A DNA stretch of 64,000 bases from Nakaseomyces glabratus. Lineage: Eukaryota > Ascomycota > Saccharomycetes > Saccharomycetales > Saccharomycetaceae. The stretch spans positions 496,001 to 560,000 of the forward strand of contig NC_088963.1 of assembly GCF_010111755.1 (NCBI RefSeq). Reading direction: 5' to 3'. Shown piece by piece: positions 28,645 to 41,400 of the stretch; the first letter of the stretch is position 1; each line of letters starts with the position of its first letter. The notes under the pieces are model-generated. The model searched no databases, was not told the DNA's origin, and saw only the letters and a program-made list of their open reading frames with translations. The translations under genes and the position numbers were made by a program.

Positions 28645-31600
28645 TTATATTATATCTTTTGATGAGTCTTGAGGGGTGTTTTCGTTAGTGGAATGAGTTT
28701 CTGGTTCCTGTATATGCAATGGTTTAGTCCCATACTTCGCATCAAATTCAGTGAAATCAAGAGTAGCAGTATCGTTTGTAATTTCCACATACTTTTGTAG
28801 CATGGCATCTTCCAGTTCTATGGCGTCTTCGTAAATAATAGAACCTTCTGTATTGTAAACACGCGCATTTGCAAACATTAGGTGGAAATCCTCCATCACC
28901 TCCGTTATTGAGTTATACTGTAGTCTGTCTATTGCATCCTTTATTGTGTCAAATGCAATAGGGTATTTTATGATTAAATAATAATCAGGATACAAGTGCT
29001 TAGAAGGTTTAACCAAAAATATGTCAGATAGTCTTCTTTCATCACTATTGACATAATTCAAGGCAAAATCGTATAGTTTCGTAGCTTGTTCTGCAATACC
29101 CTTACGCTCCTCTTCAGAGACTGGATCTTCGGGTAGCATACGAACGTAAACCATTCCGTTTTTTGATTTGGGCGGTCTACCACGTCCACGCATACCGGCA
29201 CGTCCTCTAGGCTTCCCTCTACCACGGCCTCGGCCACGACCCCTGGATGAAGTGTTTGCAGACTTTATTGAAGTCTTACCAGCCCTTTTAACAACATCCT
29301 CGGTATTATCACCAACGTCACCTGTAATGGACTCTGTAGGATTATTTTCTCCATCATCCGTCTTTATTTTCTTTGGACGACCACGCGGTCTAGTGGATGG
29401 AGCCTTTCTCTTCTTCGCGTATTCCCCACTGTCCGAATCCAAATCATTTGTTTCTGGTGTATTGTTCATAGTTTGTGTCGGACTGCTAGGGATAGATATA
29501 CTGCTTGATCGTATTGCCTCATTGGATTCAGTTTTGATGGTATTGGAGTTTACATCTGTTTCGTCATCTTTTAATTCCATTATTTTGTTTGGATCTTTAT
29601 CCTCAGAGTCACTAACCTCAAATTGTTTTAACCACTGTTCTTCAGACATATTATCAGAATAAATCATTTGTTTGCGTTCTCTAGTCCCTCTACCATAAGT
29701 TTCTGCAGATTCAGATTCTTCTTTCTTTAATTCTTCGTCAATATTTCTGTGATATATCTCTGGTAGTTCGTCAAGGGTCATCAATCTACTGTTAATATGC
29801 ATAGCCTTATCAGCTTCTTCCCTCTCAGTGTCTAACTTAGAGAATAGAGCTAGATCATCTTCACTTCTAGCCAAAATCTCGTTGATCTCATTGTCTCGCA
29901 GTTCTTCTTCTTCTTCTATACCAGCTTCTCTCCTTCTCCTACGTCCTTCTTCAGCTTCTAATAGGGATCTCAGTAAAGCCTCTTGTTCTTCAGCTGTTGA
30001 TTTGTTATCAAATTTACCAGCTTGAATAACTTTACCGTCAATATCCAGTTTCTTATAGGCCCTTTCAAGAATGACCTCTTCTACAGAGTTTGTCGTGATC
30101 AAACGAATGATACGCACCTCGTTTTTCTGACCAATTCTATGGGCTCTATCTTGAGCTTGCAAATCTTGATGCGGATTCCAATCTGTATCAAAAATGATAA
30201 CTGTGTCTGCAGTTTGAAGATTCAAACCCAACCCACCAGCTCTAGTAGACAGGATGAAACAAAAGTACTCAGAATTTGGATCGTTAAAAAGCTTCAAAAG
30301 TTCACCACGTTCGTCTGATCTTGTATGACCATCCAATCTTAAATATTTGATGTCAATATATCTCAAAAAGTCTTCCATAATATCCATAATCTGTGTCATT
30401 TGGAAAAAAATCAGTACTCTATGGCGGGAGGCTTTCAACTTGGGCAAAATTCTTTCTAGAAGTTCAAACTTACCAGCAACACGCCAAATGTTCATATTTG
30501 TATCTCTAGTTGGGTTAATATGGTCCTCAACTTCTTCAAAAACAAACGGATGGTTACATATCTTCTTTAATTGCATCAATTGGTTATTGAAGCCTCTCAA
30601 GCCTACCAACTTGTTCTTCTTTTGATCGCCAATAAACAACTGTTTGTGTTTTAGCATTTGTTGATACATTGCATGCTGCAATGCACTCATCTTACACTTG
30701 ATAACTTTTTCAACTTTATCTGGTAACTCCTTCTCGACATCCTTCTTCAAACGACGTAATAAGAAAGGACGTAGGACCTTATGCAGTCTTCTAATAATCA
30801 ATAGTGTTTCTTCTTCGCTTAATTCGATTTTATCTTGGCCACCAGTATTAGCAAAAGGTGTATTAAACCATTCATCAAAAGACTTTGCTGAATTAAAGAT
30901 TTTGGGTAAAACAAAGTTTAATAAAGCCCACAATTCTGGAAGGTTGTTCTGTAAAGGAGTACCTGTCAAAATTAAACGATAATCAGAGTGGTAGAAGGTG
31001 TTTAATGTAAGGGACAGCTTTGATTGTGCATTTTTCATTCTGTGACCCTCATCAATAATCATATGAACCCACTTAACCTTGGACAAAATTGCCCTCTCTT
31101 TAATAATATATTCAAACGTTGTGATAACAGCATCGAACTCACCAGATTTTATTTGTGCTTGCTTCATCTTTCTTTCATTAGGAGAGCCCTTATAAGAAAT
31201 CGTACGTAATTTCGGTGCCCATTTTGCAAATTCAGAGCTCCAATTTGGTAAGGTAGATAAAGGAACAATGATTAAGAAAGGTCCCTTTATATTTTTCATT
31301 TCATAAAGATAAGTCAGTAGGGAAATTGTTTGAATTGTCTTACCTAGACCCATTTCATCAGCCAAAATACCATTTAAATGGTTGTTGAAAAGTGAGACCA
31401 TCCATTGTAAACCCTTGATTTGGTATTCTTTTAACGTACCACCAACTAATATCGATGGTTGTTGTCTGACTTCTTCCTTGATCCTATGGGCAACGTTATA
31501 ATAGTCTATATTTTCCTCATCATCATCATCATCGTTCATACTCATCGTTAACATTTGATCATCGTTATATACCACAGGCTCAGCAGATTCTTCCTTTTTC

Positions 31601-33837
31601 TCCATAAGATGTTGGTTTAGCATATCTTTGGTGTACTTCTGTTGGTCCTTGACAGCTTTTGTTAAGGAATCCAAAAAGGCGTTGGTTTGTTTTAGAAGAT
31701 GTGTAATTCTAGTATCTTTTGTTTGGTCCAATAGTTTGATATAAGCTTCCTCATCATTAGCCTTCAATGCTTGTAAACGCTCCTTCGCCTTTCTTTCGGC
31801 TCTTTTCTGTTCTTCCTTTTCAATGTTTGCATGTGTGGCAACTAATTTATGCCCCAATTTTATTCTTTTATTTCTTCTGTGAACCTTGTGGTTAAATGTA
31901 TTGACTACGGAATTTCTGATTCTGGTCAGTTTTTGTTGATACCTCTTGCTTTCTTCTTCTTGTCTAATTACTTCACGTTTGCGATACAGTTCTATAGTTA
32001 ATAAGACATCATTGAAATTAATATTTCTGATCTTCGATAAAAAGTTAGGATGAGCATTCGTTAATAAGGAATTCTGATACCATTCATATTGTAGTACATG
32101 GCCACGGACAGCTTTCTGTAGAGGTAATAACTGCAAGGCAAAATAATCATATAAAGTTTCCTCTTTGGTATTTTCATCCTTACTATCGTCGAGCATGTCA
32201 GAAATGCATTCATTAACTGATGTATCAAGATTGAGAGCTATTAAGGTTTGATAAATATCTGTTGCTGTATGAATGTCAACGCCAGCAGGCAACATGCCTG
32301 GCTCCATTACCAGTTTAGGATTGGCAGTATTCGGGAATAAGGAATAATAATCAACAGGTTCCTCAGGGATAGTTGGAATAGAAAACGTATCAACCATTAA
32401 GTCCGGATCTTCAATCGATACAACATTCTTAACATATGGGTATTTTTCAACAAACTTTTGAATGGGTACTGGAGGTAGTTGTTGAGCAGGTTTTAGCTCA
32501 CCATCTACCAATGGGTCTGGCACTCTTTCTGTTGGCGGTTTCAAAGCATACTGATTTTGTGTTTCAGGGTTCTGATTCTCTTGTTTGTTCAAATTTGGTG
32601 TTGCAATTTGATGGGTAACAGATCCTGGTATGGTTCTTGGAGATGGGGTATCTGTTTTATGTGTTTCTTCTCTGAGTGTATTAGAGCTAGTCCCTTGTAC
32701 ACCAACAGGTGGTATTTGTTCGTGAGTGACATTCGGTGTATTTGTCCCTGTTTTAATTATTGGTTTTTCTTCCGTCATTGATGTGTTAGCTGAGGCTGTA
32801 TTGGTATCAATTTTGGCGTTATCTGAGGTGCTATTTTTATCCTGTTGCTGTGATTGTGCATGTGGTTGCGATTGCGCCTGTGGTGTCGCCTGTGGTTGCA
32901 CTTGCGGTTCAGTTGGTGGTTGCACCGGTGGTTGCGCTTGTGGTTGTGGTTCTGGAATTTCAGAAGCTGGGCTGCCACTCTGTTGATTAAGCTGCTTTTT
33001 CTTGACAAAATCGCTCAAGGAGAGTAGCATGCGCTTGAAATCAGGTGGATTGTTAATTGATTGTTGAATGACTTTTTGATATTCTTGTGGGACAGGTTGG
33101 TTATTGACAAGGCTTTTGAGAGCCGAAATCTGAGCTCTTAGCAATTCTGATTGTTGTGGCGTAAATATTGAGTTTTGGGGAACCGGTCTCTGTTGTGTTG
33201 GATTTAGAGGTGCTGGCTGCGTTTGTCTATCATTAGGTTTGTTAATTGTATGTGGGGAGTTAATTGATTTATTAGGTTGACTATTATTACGCACAGGCAT
33301 ATTTTGTGTAACTACTTGAGACTTAGGTGATGTGGCAGGCGAGTTTGAATTGTCAGAAATGGTCCTCGATTGAAAATTGTCTCTTTGGGAAGCACCATTG
33401 TTACTATTTTCTTTTTTATAAAATTGTACTTGTGGGTTAGTTGCGGGAGATGCTGAAGACGCACTTCCCTCGGTACCATTCATTGTGAAGTTTGGTGGCC
33501 TTTGGTCTGTTGACGTCTCCAGTTGTTCCTTATTATGAGAGAATGTAGACCCATTTGGGTTATCAACACGCCAAGGTTCGCTGTTGTTCTTATTGTCGTT
33601 TTGTGGTGTACCTACGTGTACCTGCTGTTGTTGCTGTTGTTGCTGTTGTTGCTGTTGCAACTTTTGCTTCTGTTCTTGTTGTTGTTTGGCAGCCACATGA
33701 AGAATTTTAGTTAGATGGATAAATTCGGGTACATTGGCAGCGTTCTTACCGTGTTCATTTCGAAGTTGCTGCCACTTTAGATAGCATCTATTTATTTCTT
33801 CCTTCGTTAGTTGGCGTTGTGGCATGGGAACGTCCAT
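28645..33837 (-). CDS. SNF2: SWI/SNF chromatin-remodelling ATPase Snf2
   Basis: Catalytic subunit of SWI/SNF, which slides and ejects nucleosomes using ATP. The 1730-residue product (S. cerevisiae Snf2 is 1703) shows every expected domain. A polyglutamine tract lies near residues 60-72. The QLQ domain is near 224 (F-T-P-Q-Q-S-E-L-L-R-A-Q). A Pro/Gln-rich linker and the HSA region (about 590-660) follow. The ATPase has Walker A A-D-E-M-G-L-G-K-T near 825 and the D-E-G-H box, then helicase-C. AT-hook-like motifs sit at about 1487 and 1555 (R-G-R-G-R-P-P-K), and a C-terminal bromodomain at about 1590-1700. It is the YOR290C orthologue. Upstream lies an exceptionally long gene-free region. Confidence 0.98.
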   Translation of the reverse strand: MDVPMPQRQLTKEEINRCYLKWQQLRNEHGKNAANVPEFIHLTKILHVAAKQQQEQKQKLQQQQQQQQQQQQVHVGTPQNDNKNNSEPWRVDNPNGSTFSHNKEQLETSTDQRPPNFTMNGTEGSASSASPATNPQVQFYKKENSNNGASQRDNFQSRTISDNSNSPATSPKSQVVTQNMPVRNNSQPNKSINSPHTINKPNDRQTQPAPLNPTQQRPVPQNSIFTPQQSELLRAQISALKSLVNNQPVPQEYQKVIQQSINNPPDFKRMLLSLSDFVKKKQLNQQSGSPASEIPEPQPQAQPPVQPPTEPQVQPQATPQAQSQPHAQSQQQDKNSTSDNAKIDTNTASANTSMTEEKPIIKTGTNTPNVTHEQIPPVGVQGTSSNTLREETHKTDTPSPRTIPGSVTHQIATPNLNKQENQNPETQNQYALKPPTERVPDPLVDGELKPAQQLPPVPIQKFVEKYPYVKNVVSIEDPDLMVDTFSIPTIPEEPVDYYSLFPNTANPKLVMEPGMLPAGVDIHTATDIYQTLIALNLDTSVNECISDMLDDSKDENTKEETLYDYFALQLLPLQKAVRGHVLQYEWYQNSLLTNAHPNFLSKIRNINFNDVLLTIELYRKREVIRQEEESKRYQQKLTRIRNSVVNTFNHKVHRRNKRIKLGHKLVATHANIEKEEQKRAERKAKERLQALKANDEEAYIKLLDQTKDTRITHLLKQTNAFLDSLTKAVKDQQKYTKDMLNQHLMEKKEESAEPVVYNDDQMLTMSMNDDDDDEENIDYYNVAHRIKEEVRQQPSILVGGTLKEYQIKGLQWMVSLFNNHLNGILADEMGLGKTIQTISLLTYLYEMKNIKGPFLIIVPLSTLPNWSSEFAKWAPKLRTISYKGSPNERKMKQAQIKSGEFDAVITTFEYIIKERAILSKVKWVHMIIDEGHRMKNAQSKLSLTLNTFYHSDYRLILTGTPLQNNLPELWALLNFVLPKIFNSAKSFDEWFNTPFANTGGQDKIELSEEETLLIIRRLHKVLRPFLLRRLKKDVEKELPDKVEKVIKCKMSALQHAMYQQMLKHKQLFIGDQKKNKLVGLRGFNNQLMQLKKICNHPFVFEEVEDHINPTRDTNMNIWRVAGKFELLERILPKLKASRHRVLIFFQMTQIMDIMEDFLRYIDIKYLRLDGHTRSDERGELLKLFNDPNSEYFCFILSTRAGGLGLNLQTADTVIIFDTDWNPHQDLQAQDRAHRIGQKNEVRIIRLITTNSVEEVILERAYKKLDIDGKVIQAGKFDNKSTAEEQEALLRSLLEAEEGRRRRREAGIEEEEELRDNEINEILARSEDDLALFSKLDTEREEADKAMHINSRLMTLDELPEIYHRNIDEELKKEESESAETYGRGTRERKQMIYSDNMSEEQWLKQFEVSDSEDKDPNKIMELKDDETDVNSNTIKTESNEAIRSSSISIPSSPTQTMNNTPETNDLDSDSGEYAKKRKAPSTRPRGRPKKIKTDDGENNPTESITGDVGDNTEDVVKRAGKTSIKSANTSSRGRGRGRGRGKPRGRAGMRGRGRPPKSKNGMVYVRMLPEDPVSEEERKGIAEQATKLYDFALNYVNSDERRLSDIFLVKPSKHLYPDYYLIIKYPIAFDTIKDAIDRLQYNSITEVMEDFHLMFANARVYNTEGSIIYEDAIELEDAMLQKYVEITNDTATLDFTEFDAKYGTKPLHIQEPETHSTNENTPQDSSKDII

Positions 33838-36800
33838 TTTTGTTAGGATATGTTGTTTACTTATAGTATAATTCCTGCCTTCTTTGCTATTCAGTCTATC
33901 TGATCCTTTTTAATAGATTTCGTTGTTGATAGAACTTTTGCTGTCTTCGATACTCCACGTTGTGGATAGATATTTACCAGGTATAGTTTTGTATCTTTTC
34001 CTTGGATACCTAGTGTCAAAAAAGTTTAGTTCACAAAATTTTTTGGCAAGCTATCAATGAAGAGTGGTAGTGGTAAAGTATTTGACCTTTTTATAGCTTC
34101 AATGAAGAGCAGATGAAATTGATAAAAAAAGGTGGCTTGCGAACTTATGGTCAACCAAAACTAAGTCCTTTATTGTTATCTTATTGACTTAATTGCTGCT
34201 TCTATTGGTTCTTTCCTTATCGAGATCTTTCCTCTAATCTTAGCGTTCAACTAAAGCTATATCGCAAAGCAAAGTTAAAACGCGAAAGAACAGTAGAAAA
34301 ATTATTAGCTTACGTTGTATGAAAACGGGATACTAATAAAAATGGAAAGAAGTAGAAAAACAAGCTGAATATTTTTTAATATGGAATGCCAGTCCACTTT
34401 CTTTATTCCTTAATACCTTGTTTCTTCACAGTTAATGTACCTTTGAGCCATATAAGCTATGGACATTTCGCTTGTCTTTTTTTTTTGTTGTTTGCTGATG
34501 GGTCTTTGGACTTTAATTTTTTTCCTGTCTCACCCATCTCACTCCGTACCCTCACACTTTATTTTTTTTCTCTCCTTCTTTGCTTGTTTATTATATGAAC
34601 GGAGCTCTTTCCTAGCTCAACACGTTCGCATACAATGACAAGCATAGTCAACATACACCACATGATATAATATAATACGGAAATTCCCACTATCACAAAC
34701 AAGCAGGTAAAAACTCAATTTTGTAATCGTGTGAGGTAATATGCAAATGATTTGAGATCATGTGACTTTGAATTCCACCACTATCAGTAGTACCAGAACA
34801 CTACACGTTGTTGTCGATATGAGAGACCCAAACTAGTTATAACCCTTTCTGTGTTCTCTAGCATGACAATACAAAGCGCCATTACTAGAGTCACTGTATA
34901 GAGCATAAAATATCCCATAAGGCGTATCATTTGTGAGATGTTATATTGGTACCATATTTGTCTGGTCAATATATCAAAAACTTAGTAGCGATTCCACTCT
35001 AATGAAGTTTGCGAGTATATAGGGTACTCGGTACGTTTTAAAATTGTTAGTAGTATCATAAAGCAGAAACTCATAAATAGAAGTAAAGTAAACACTTTTC
35101 AAAGACACTGAAACGTTGATGGATGACTTACTCTTGGTAACAAGAATTCACTAGTCTTGTTGACTAATTCTTTTGCCGCAACATCAGAACAAAATTCAAG
35201 CATTATCCACTCTGAGTTCTGTAAACTCCCTTAAAGTTAATAGGAAGACATAGCTCTTAACTTTAGCCTTAGCCGCCAACTACGATTAAGAACATATCAA
35301 GCCCTTGCCGCCGACCGGAGAAAGTCCTTGTAACAAATAACTCACGTAAACTGTGATAATACGAGGACCCGCAGAAAGAAAAAAAAATGATTTTCGGTTT
35401 TTCTAGCTTGTTTTTTGTCGTGTAAGTATTCTAGCGTTACGGCTTTTTTCTTCCCTGGCCGATGGTTTGAATAATGGATTGAAGAGGGACCGCGGGGAGG
35501 GTGCACAGAACTGGCGCAGGGGAAAATAGGGAAGGGGAAGTATTGGAAACTCAGTAGAAACAAAAGAAAGAATTCTTCAATCGTGAGATGTATTGTGACG
35601 TAATACATGGGAATCGGTAATCTTATCGAGAGTTGTATGTTTGTTTAGCTGATGGGTTCAAAGTCGGGAATGGTTAGGATTGAATAGTGTCTATCTGTTC
35701 ATTGTGCCATGAGTTGATATCCTGGTATAGAAAAGACCGAAATAGCTGTGCTGTTAAGGCTTTTTTTTTGTTATATTCTATCTTAGGCACACAACTTCTG
35801 CCATATTGTGATGAGCGCTCACTAGGGAGAGTTTAAAAATGAAGGTGCGGACTATTCTATATGTAGCCCTTACTGTTCATGATATTGCTATGTAACCGGT
35901 TATGTACTTTCAAGAGTCGACAAGAGATGGAGAGAGGGGAGGCAAGGAAAAGATAGATGAATAGCAGATCTTTTATATATATTTATATATAGCTGTGATT
36001 GAAACAATGAGGTGTTTTGATGCTATTGCTACAGAACCGAATTCACACTACAAGGCAGACAAAAAAGGAGGAATGGGTAGCTTTTAAGTGGGGACTTCTT
36101 GAAAACACAATAGCTAATGGCATATGTATTTAATTGGAATTTTCCTTTTTCTTTTTTTCCTTTTTTTTTCCCTCTTCTTTGGCTTCTACAGTATATCTAT
36201 CTGTTTAGTCTCCAGTTACCATGAAAATGCATAAGCAATGACTTTAGGTACAACTCATCCGCACTTCTTCTGTTTTTCTTCCTTCACTTAAATTGTGCTT
36301 CTTTTTATGCGTCCTTGATTTTATCTTCTTTTTGCTTGTGTGTTTCTGTGTGTGTCTGTGTCGGCGATGTAAAAGTAAGATGTCGAGATCCGGGATCAGA
36401 GATACTGAAATGCTGTACTGGAAATGGATAGAAACGAATAAAGGGAAGCACAATACACACGCAACTTACCTGTAAACGGATGTGGGTCTTACAGCTTCTT
36501 CTGTGGCTCTTTCTCAAGGCAATTGAGATGTAGAACTATTTCTCACAGATTGAAATGTTGGAAGTATACATGAAAAGTTGAGCTCCCTGTGTTTTTTACT
36601 TGGAGGGAGAGGAGTAGGGGCGAAAAGAAATGAGAAAAGCTTAAAAAATTAAAGAAAAACAGGTCCATGGCCATCCATGGCACTGATTGTTGCACTTTTT
36701 TGGTGTTTGTTCTTTAACCAACTCCCACCTTTTTTTTTTGTAGGTCGATGGGATGAAAATCTGAAAGAGAAATGATAAAAAAAGGAAGTAAATAGGAATA

Positions 36801-38482
36801 CATATTAGTGGAAGAACCTTGACGACACAGAAGAGCTCCAGTATCTAAAGGATCAGAACGCTAATTTCAAATGTCATGATGTATAATATCCTCAAAAAAA
36901 AAGAATAATGAAGTATAGCAGTCCATCATAGCCTATCGTAGTAGTGAAAGATTCCAATAATGAAATAGAGTAATAGGATAGCACCATTGTGCCCTATAGC
37001 TAGCCCAGGTTAACCGGTATACTTTTCCCAAATTCTTACCCTTTCATAAGACAAGCATAGAGTCCTGTTGTAGTGGAGAATCGTCTACTAAAGAGTTGTA
37101 GAAAGAGCCAGAATAACAACAAAAAAAAGAAAGAAAGAAAGCATCTAGTTGCTGCGGGGATGCACTGGGATAACACAAAAAATACAAAAAAAGAAAGGAG
37201 ACCCCCTTCCCCCCGAAGGTCCAACCGAACGATGTAGGGGAGCCCATTTCGGCCTTCTCTAACACTTTCTCCCGGTGATTCATCCTTCGATGTAGGCGAT
37301 AGCACTAGAACAAGAACAGTGACTAAAATGCCAATATAGGCGTACATAACTTGTAAAAGAGTAATGTGGACAGCTTTTCACTAGACAAAAGGCTGTTAAA
37401 TTAAATCAAGTCCTTTAGTACCATCTATCGTGAACTTGGGAAATTTGAGAGAGTATTATTTATCCAATAAATACTGGTTTTCATATCCACTTCATCTAAG
37501 TGCATTTAAACGCCAACTAAGAATTCTTGCTACAATTTACACTTTCTCAAAGTAAATGTTAGATGTACTATATTATTGTTAAAACTATCCTTTGTTAAAG
37601 TTCTTGTTGGCTATAAAGAAGGGAGGTCCATTGGATAATTGAAATTCCGTGAGAGTTCTTTTCAGCGAAATAAAAAGAGCTCTAAATCAGCTTCACTAAG
37701 TTTGCGCCATTATTTAGCTAGGTACATTTTCTATAATTATTTCTACTCTATAATGATTTTTTTCTTTCAAGGTTTTCCCTCCTTTGCTCTTAGATTTTTT
37801 AGCCTCTTTGTAGAATTCTGGCTTTAAAATGTTGATTTTGTATTCTTGGCCAAAGAAGTTCGAGAATGGGGATATCTAATGAGTCAATACCTTTAGCGAT
37901 AAATTTATAATATTCATTCTTCAATTTAGTTTGTATTTATAAGAGAAACTGTTATAATCTAATATCCGCATCATAAGAATTACCCAGAGTTTCCAGCCCA
38001 CGGAAATGGATCAAAAGGCCTGCGTTACGTAATCTAAATCTAGTTTTGTGAAGCTCGATATTAAATTTCTTCTTCTCTATTTCGTACTTTCAAGAAGGAA
38101 GTTATTTTAAAAATTAATGTAAACATATCATTTGGATTGGCATTGTACATATTTTATATTATATGTTTTGGCAACATTTATAGGTGGCATGCCTACTATT
38201 CGACACGGATGGCAAAAAAAGGTGTGGCCAAATAACAACCACAAAAGAATGTTAGTTAAGCTAAATCCTTAAGTGATTTCTATTAACTGTCTAGTAGTAT
38301 TCGTAAAGTAAAAGTTTTAAACCGTTTTATAATATACATAATTAAAAAATGCCAAGATAGTTGGTACTGTACATGTCTGTAATTGAAATAGTGCGTATGT
38401 ATCGTTCTATGACGATATAATTTAATCATTAGGTCAGGTCCGTTTCAAAAAGATGTTCTGTATGTTAGAGATGCTCAAGCAA
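33838..38482. other. 4.6 kb gene-free gap between SNF2 and RRP5
   Basis: The longest gap in the window. It must contain the SNF2 promoter (left) and the RRP5 3' end (right), but that needs only a fraction of it. Open frames are all about 100 codons or less and read as low-complexity Phe/Leu/Ser or Lys stretches over T- or A-rich tracts, not as proteins. It holds many poly-T and poly-A runs (for example 34479-34487, 36154-36170, 36731-36740, 37121-37139). I found no tRNA, recognisable snRNA or snoRNA, centromere or LTR. S. cerevisiae has the vacuolar P-type ATPase gene YPK9 next to SNF2; I see no clear relic of it. Confidence 0.7.
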
Positions 38483-41400
38483 TTATTGTTCATCTTTTTG
38501 GGTATGCTTTTCAACATACTCAGATGCTTTCGCCTTGACGTAGTCAGTCATCTTTTCATCATTGTTGGATTCTTCAAATTGTAACCACTTATTGAAGAAA
38601 AATTTGGCCTGCTTTCTGGTTATCTTCATTTTAATAACACGTTCAAATAACTCTTCCACCCTAGACTTGTTATCTTTTTGTTTGATTTCTTGATCTAAAT
38701 AAACATTCCAGATATCAATTCTTTTCGGAGCATCGGCAAGAAGACCTTCAAATAAGGATCTACCTCTCTCTGGGTTACCTTCAGAAAATTCTAGTTGTGC
38801 AAACTTTCTGACAACCTCAATATGGTTACGCTTTGGTAGGGATTTCAATGCTGAAGATAGAATTGTGCCGACTTGGTCTGGTTCATTCTGTGAAAGAACA
38901 AAAGAGGCCCAAGAGACCCAGATTGAAGTCTTTTCAGAGCCAAACTTCTTTGTTGTAATCTTGAAAAGTTCGCTAGCCTTGTCAAACTTTTCACTCAATT
39001 GATAGATACCGATGAGTTTGGAATGCATAGTAAATGAATCCATATATTGACAAGATCTTGTAAATACATCTTCTAGAGTTTCCTCAGAACCAAAAGTATT
39101 TTCCAAGTTCAACATGGCTATCCAAATATTTAGTTTTTCAGCTTCTTCTCTGTAGTTGATTGTCTTCAAGGCACGTTCCGCAAGCTCACGAGCCTTGTCA
39201 ATTTCACTCAGCTGCAATTGGAAGGCCATGTAATTCATCCATATGACGGAGGAATTTGGATTACCAATTATTAGCCTTTCAAAATCAGCAACGGATTCTG
39301 GAGCACGAGTGTTGATATCAATTGTTTTGTCTTCAACCAAGTTCTTCGACTTTTTCTTTTTGTTCTTGGATCTTTTCGATTCCATGAAATCTTCCTCATC
39401 TGATTCTGAATCTGAAGAAGCATTAGCTTGATCGAGAATAGATGTAGTCCAATCGAAGCCAGCACTTAGACTCAAACCACCGTCATTTGAAATAACAGTA
39501 GTCGACTTGGAGGAATGAGCTTCTTCATCATCACTTGCTTCGCTTTCAGAATTGTAAACAACTTCATCGTCCATCAATTCATCCTGATCTTCATCGATCT
39601 TTCTTGGTTGTGGTTGTGATTCAGCCTTCTCAGTAATTGTTTCATTAGTATTGAAGTGAGACGCCTTCAAGGACAAAGATAGTTGCTTCTTTTCAGGGTT
39701 GGATTTCAAAACGTAAGCTTTAACTCTGTCACCCACGCCAAATATGGATTGAATATCCTCTGGTACTTCATCTGCAATTTCAGTAATGTGAGCTAGACCA
39801 GTCACATTAGCCGTGTTATCAAGCTTGACAAAAACACCAAAATCGGTCACATTTCTGACAGTACCGTTGAAAATGTCTCCTGGCTTTATATCAGAGTAAT
39901 TCTTTAACACCTTCAAATCACCGTTCACTTCAGTTTCTCTCAGAGTCAGAAGGATACGATCATCTTCATTACAAGACACAATTTTACCTACAACTGGTTG
40001 CATTGGCTTGTAGAACTTTTTCCATTCCTTTAAGTAAGAGTCAGAAAGTTTACTCACTGGTACAAAAGCTTCAACTGATTTTCCTAAGAATACGAAAAGA
40101 CCTTTATCAGTTACAGTTTTCACTAGACCGTTCACAACCTCGCCAACCTTCAAATCAGAATGAGAAGTGATCTTCTGAACTGTGGATTCATCTTCGGCAA
40201 GTTGTAGTTGAACTTTCTTCTCATCGGCAATAACAGAAGTTATTTTTGCCTTTACAAACTCGTTCTCCTTACCAGCAAAAACTTGATCTAGAGGTTCAGT
40301 AAAGTCATTAAGAGCTTCCAATGCGGTTGAGATACCGGTAATTTTGTTTTCAAGTTCAATTAGCAAGTACTTTGGAGTAACCTTTACAATCTTACCGATA
40401 GTATGGCCACCAACCTTCAAGTCATCAATACTATTAATTTTACCATTTCTTTGAGTAACTTGCAAAATGCTCTTATTTTGGTCCTTACCGGTTACATTAA
40501 CCTTTAAAACAGAGCCCAGAGGGAAATCATCCTCAACGTTTTTGATATTCATTAAAGTTTCTTCTGATAAATCAAAAATGGATAACTTAGCTTTAATTGT
40601 TGGTGTAACTGTTAACCACAAGGTTGAATTCTGATAGTTGTTCACAAAAGCGATAATTTCATCGCCTACAGTGATATCTCTAATATCTAGTTCCTTTACA
40701 TCCTTTGATTTCAATTGTGATGGTTTCATTGTCAACTCAAACACCGTACCTTTCACAAAGTTGTGTGTAATTGGAAGAGACTTGTGACTCTTAAGGTCAT
40801 GGTGGCCAATGATTTTAACACGGACTTTGTCATTTGCCTTATAATGTGATAAAGGATGCTTTTTATCTTTTATATCATTATAATTGTCGAAGACTTCAGA
40901 GATGTCCACTCTACCATGGACATTATCAGCCAAAATGATATTCAGTTGATTCTTCTTAACACCCTTGATTTTGGCATCCAAAATTTTTCCCAGCTTAATA
41001 TCCTTAACACTCTTGATACTTGTGTCAATGATATTTTCAGCTGAAATAGTTTCGGCGGCCTTCTCAACTTTTGGAGCCTTCAAAGTCAGCAAGAATCTTT
41101 CATTATCATCATCGGTCCTCAAAAGGTAGGCTGTAACAGACTGGTTTGAATAAAACGCTTTCTCAATGTCGACTTGTCTACTTTCAACAGCGTAGCTAGG
41201 CAATACCAAACCAACGAATTTACCAGTAAATGCAACAAAAACACCTGTACTTGAGATGGATTTAACATAGCCGTGCAAGGGGTCTGTCTTTTTAAACTTT
41301 GTAATTTCAGCAAAGGTAGTTGGTAGTCTCTTATTTTGAGCGTCTTTCATCAAGGATTTCTTTAAGGATAAGTTGAAAATCTGAGTCCTAGAATCCTTAT

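Noticed and set aside
29168..29662. 164-codon frame antisense to SNF2
   Set aside because: It is the complement of the Arg/Gly/Lys-rich Snf2 AT-hook region, which reads as Pro/Leu-rich on the other strand.
34640..34770. Possible point centromere: GTCACATG on the minus strand with TTTCCG nearby
   Set aside because: The intervening sequence is too short and not AT-rich enough for CDEII, and the TGTTTGTG and TTTCCG parts are not contiguous as in CDEIII.
36470..36520. TGTGGGTCT-like sequence, considered as a telomerase RNA template in the long gap
   Set aside because: It does not extend into a full telomeric repeat on either strand and there is no clear Sm site at a suitable place.
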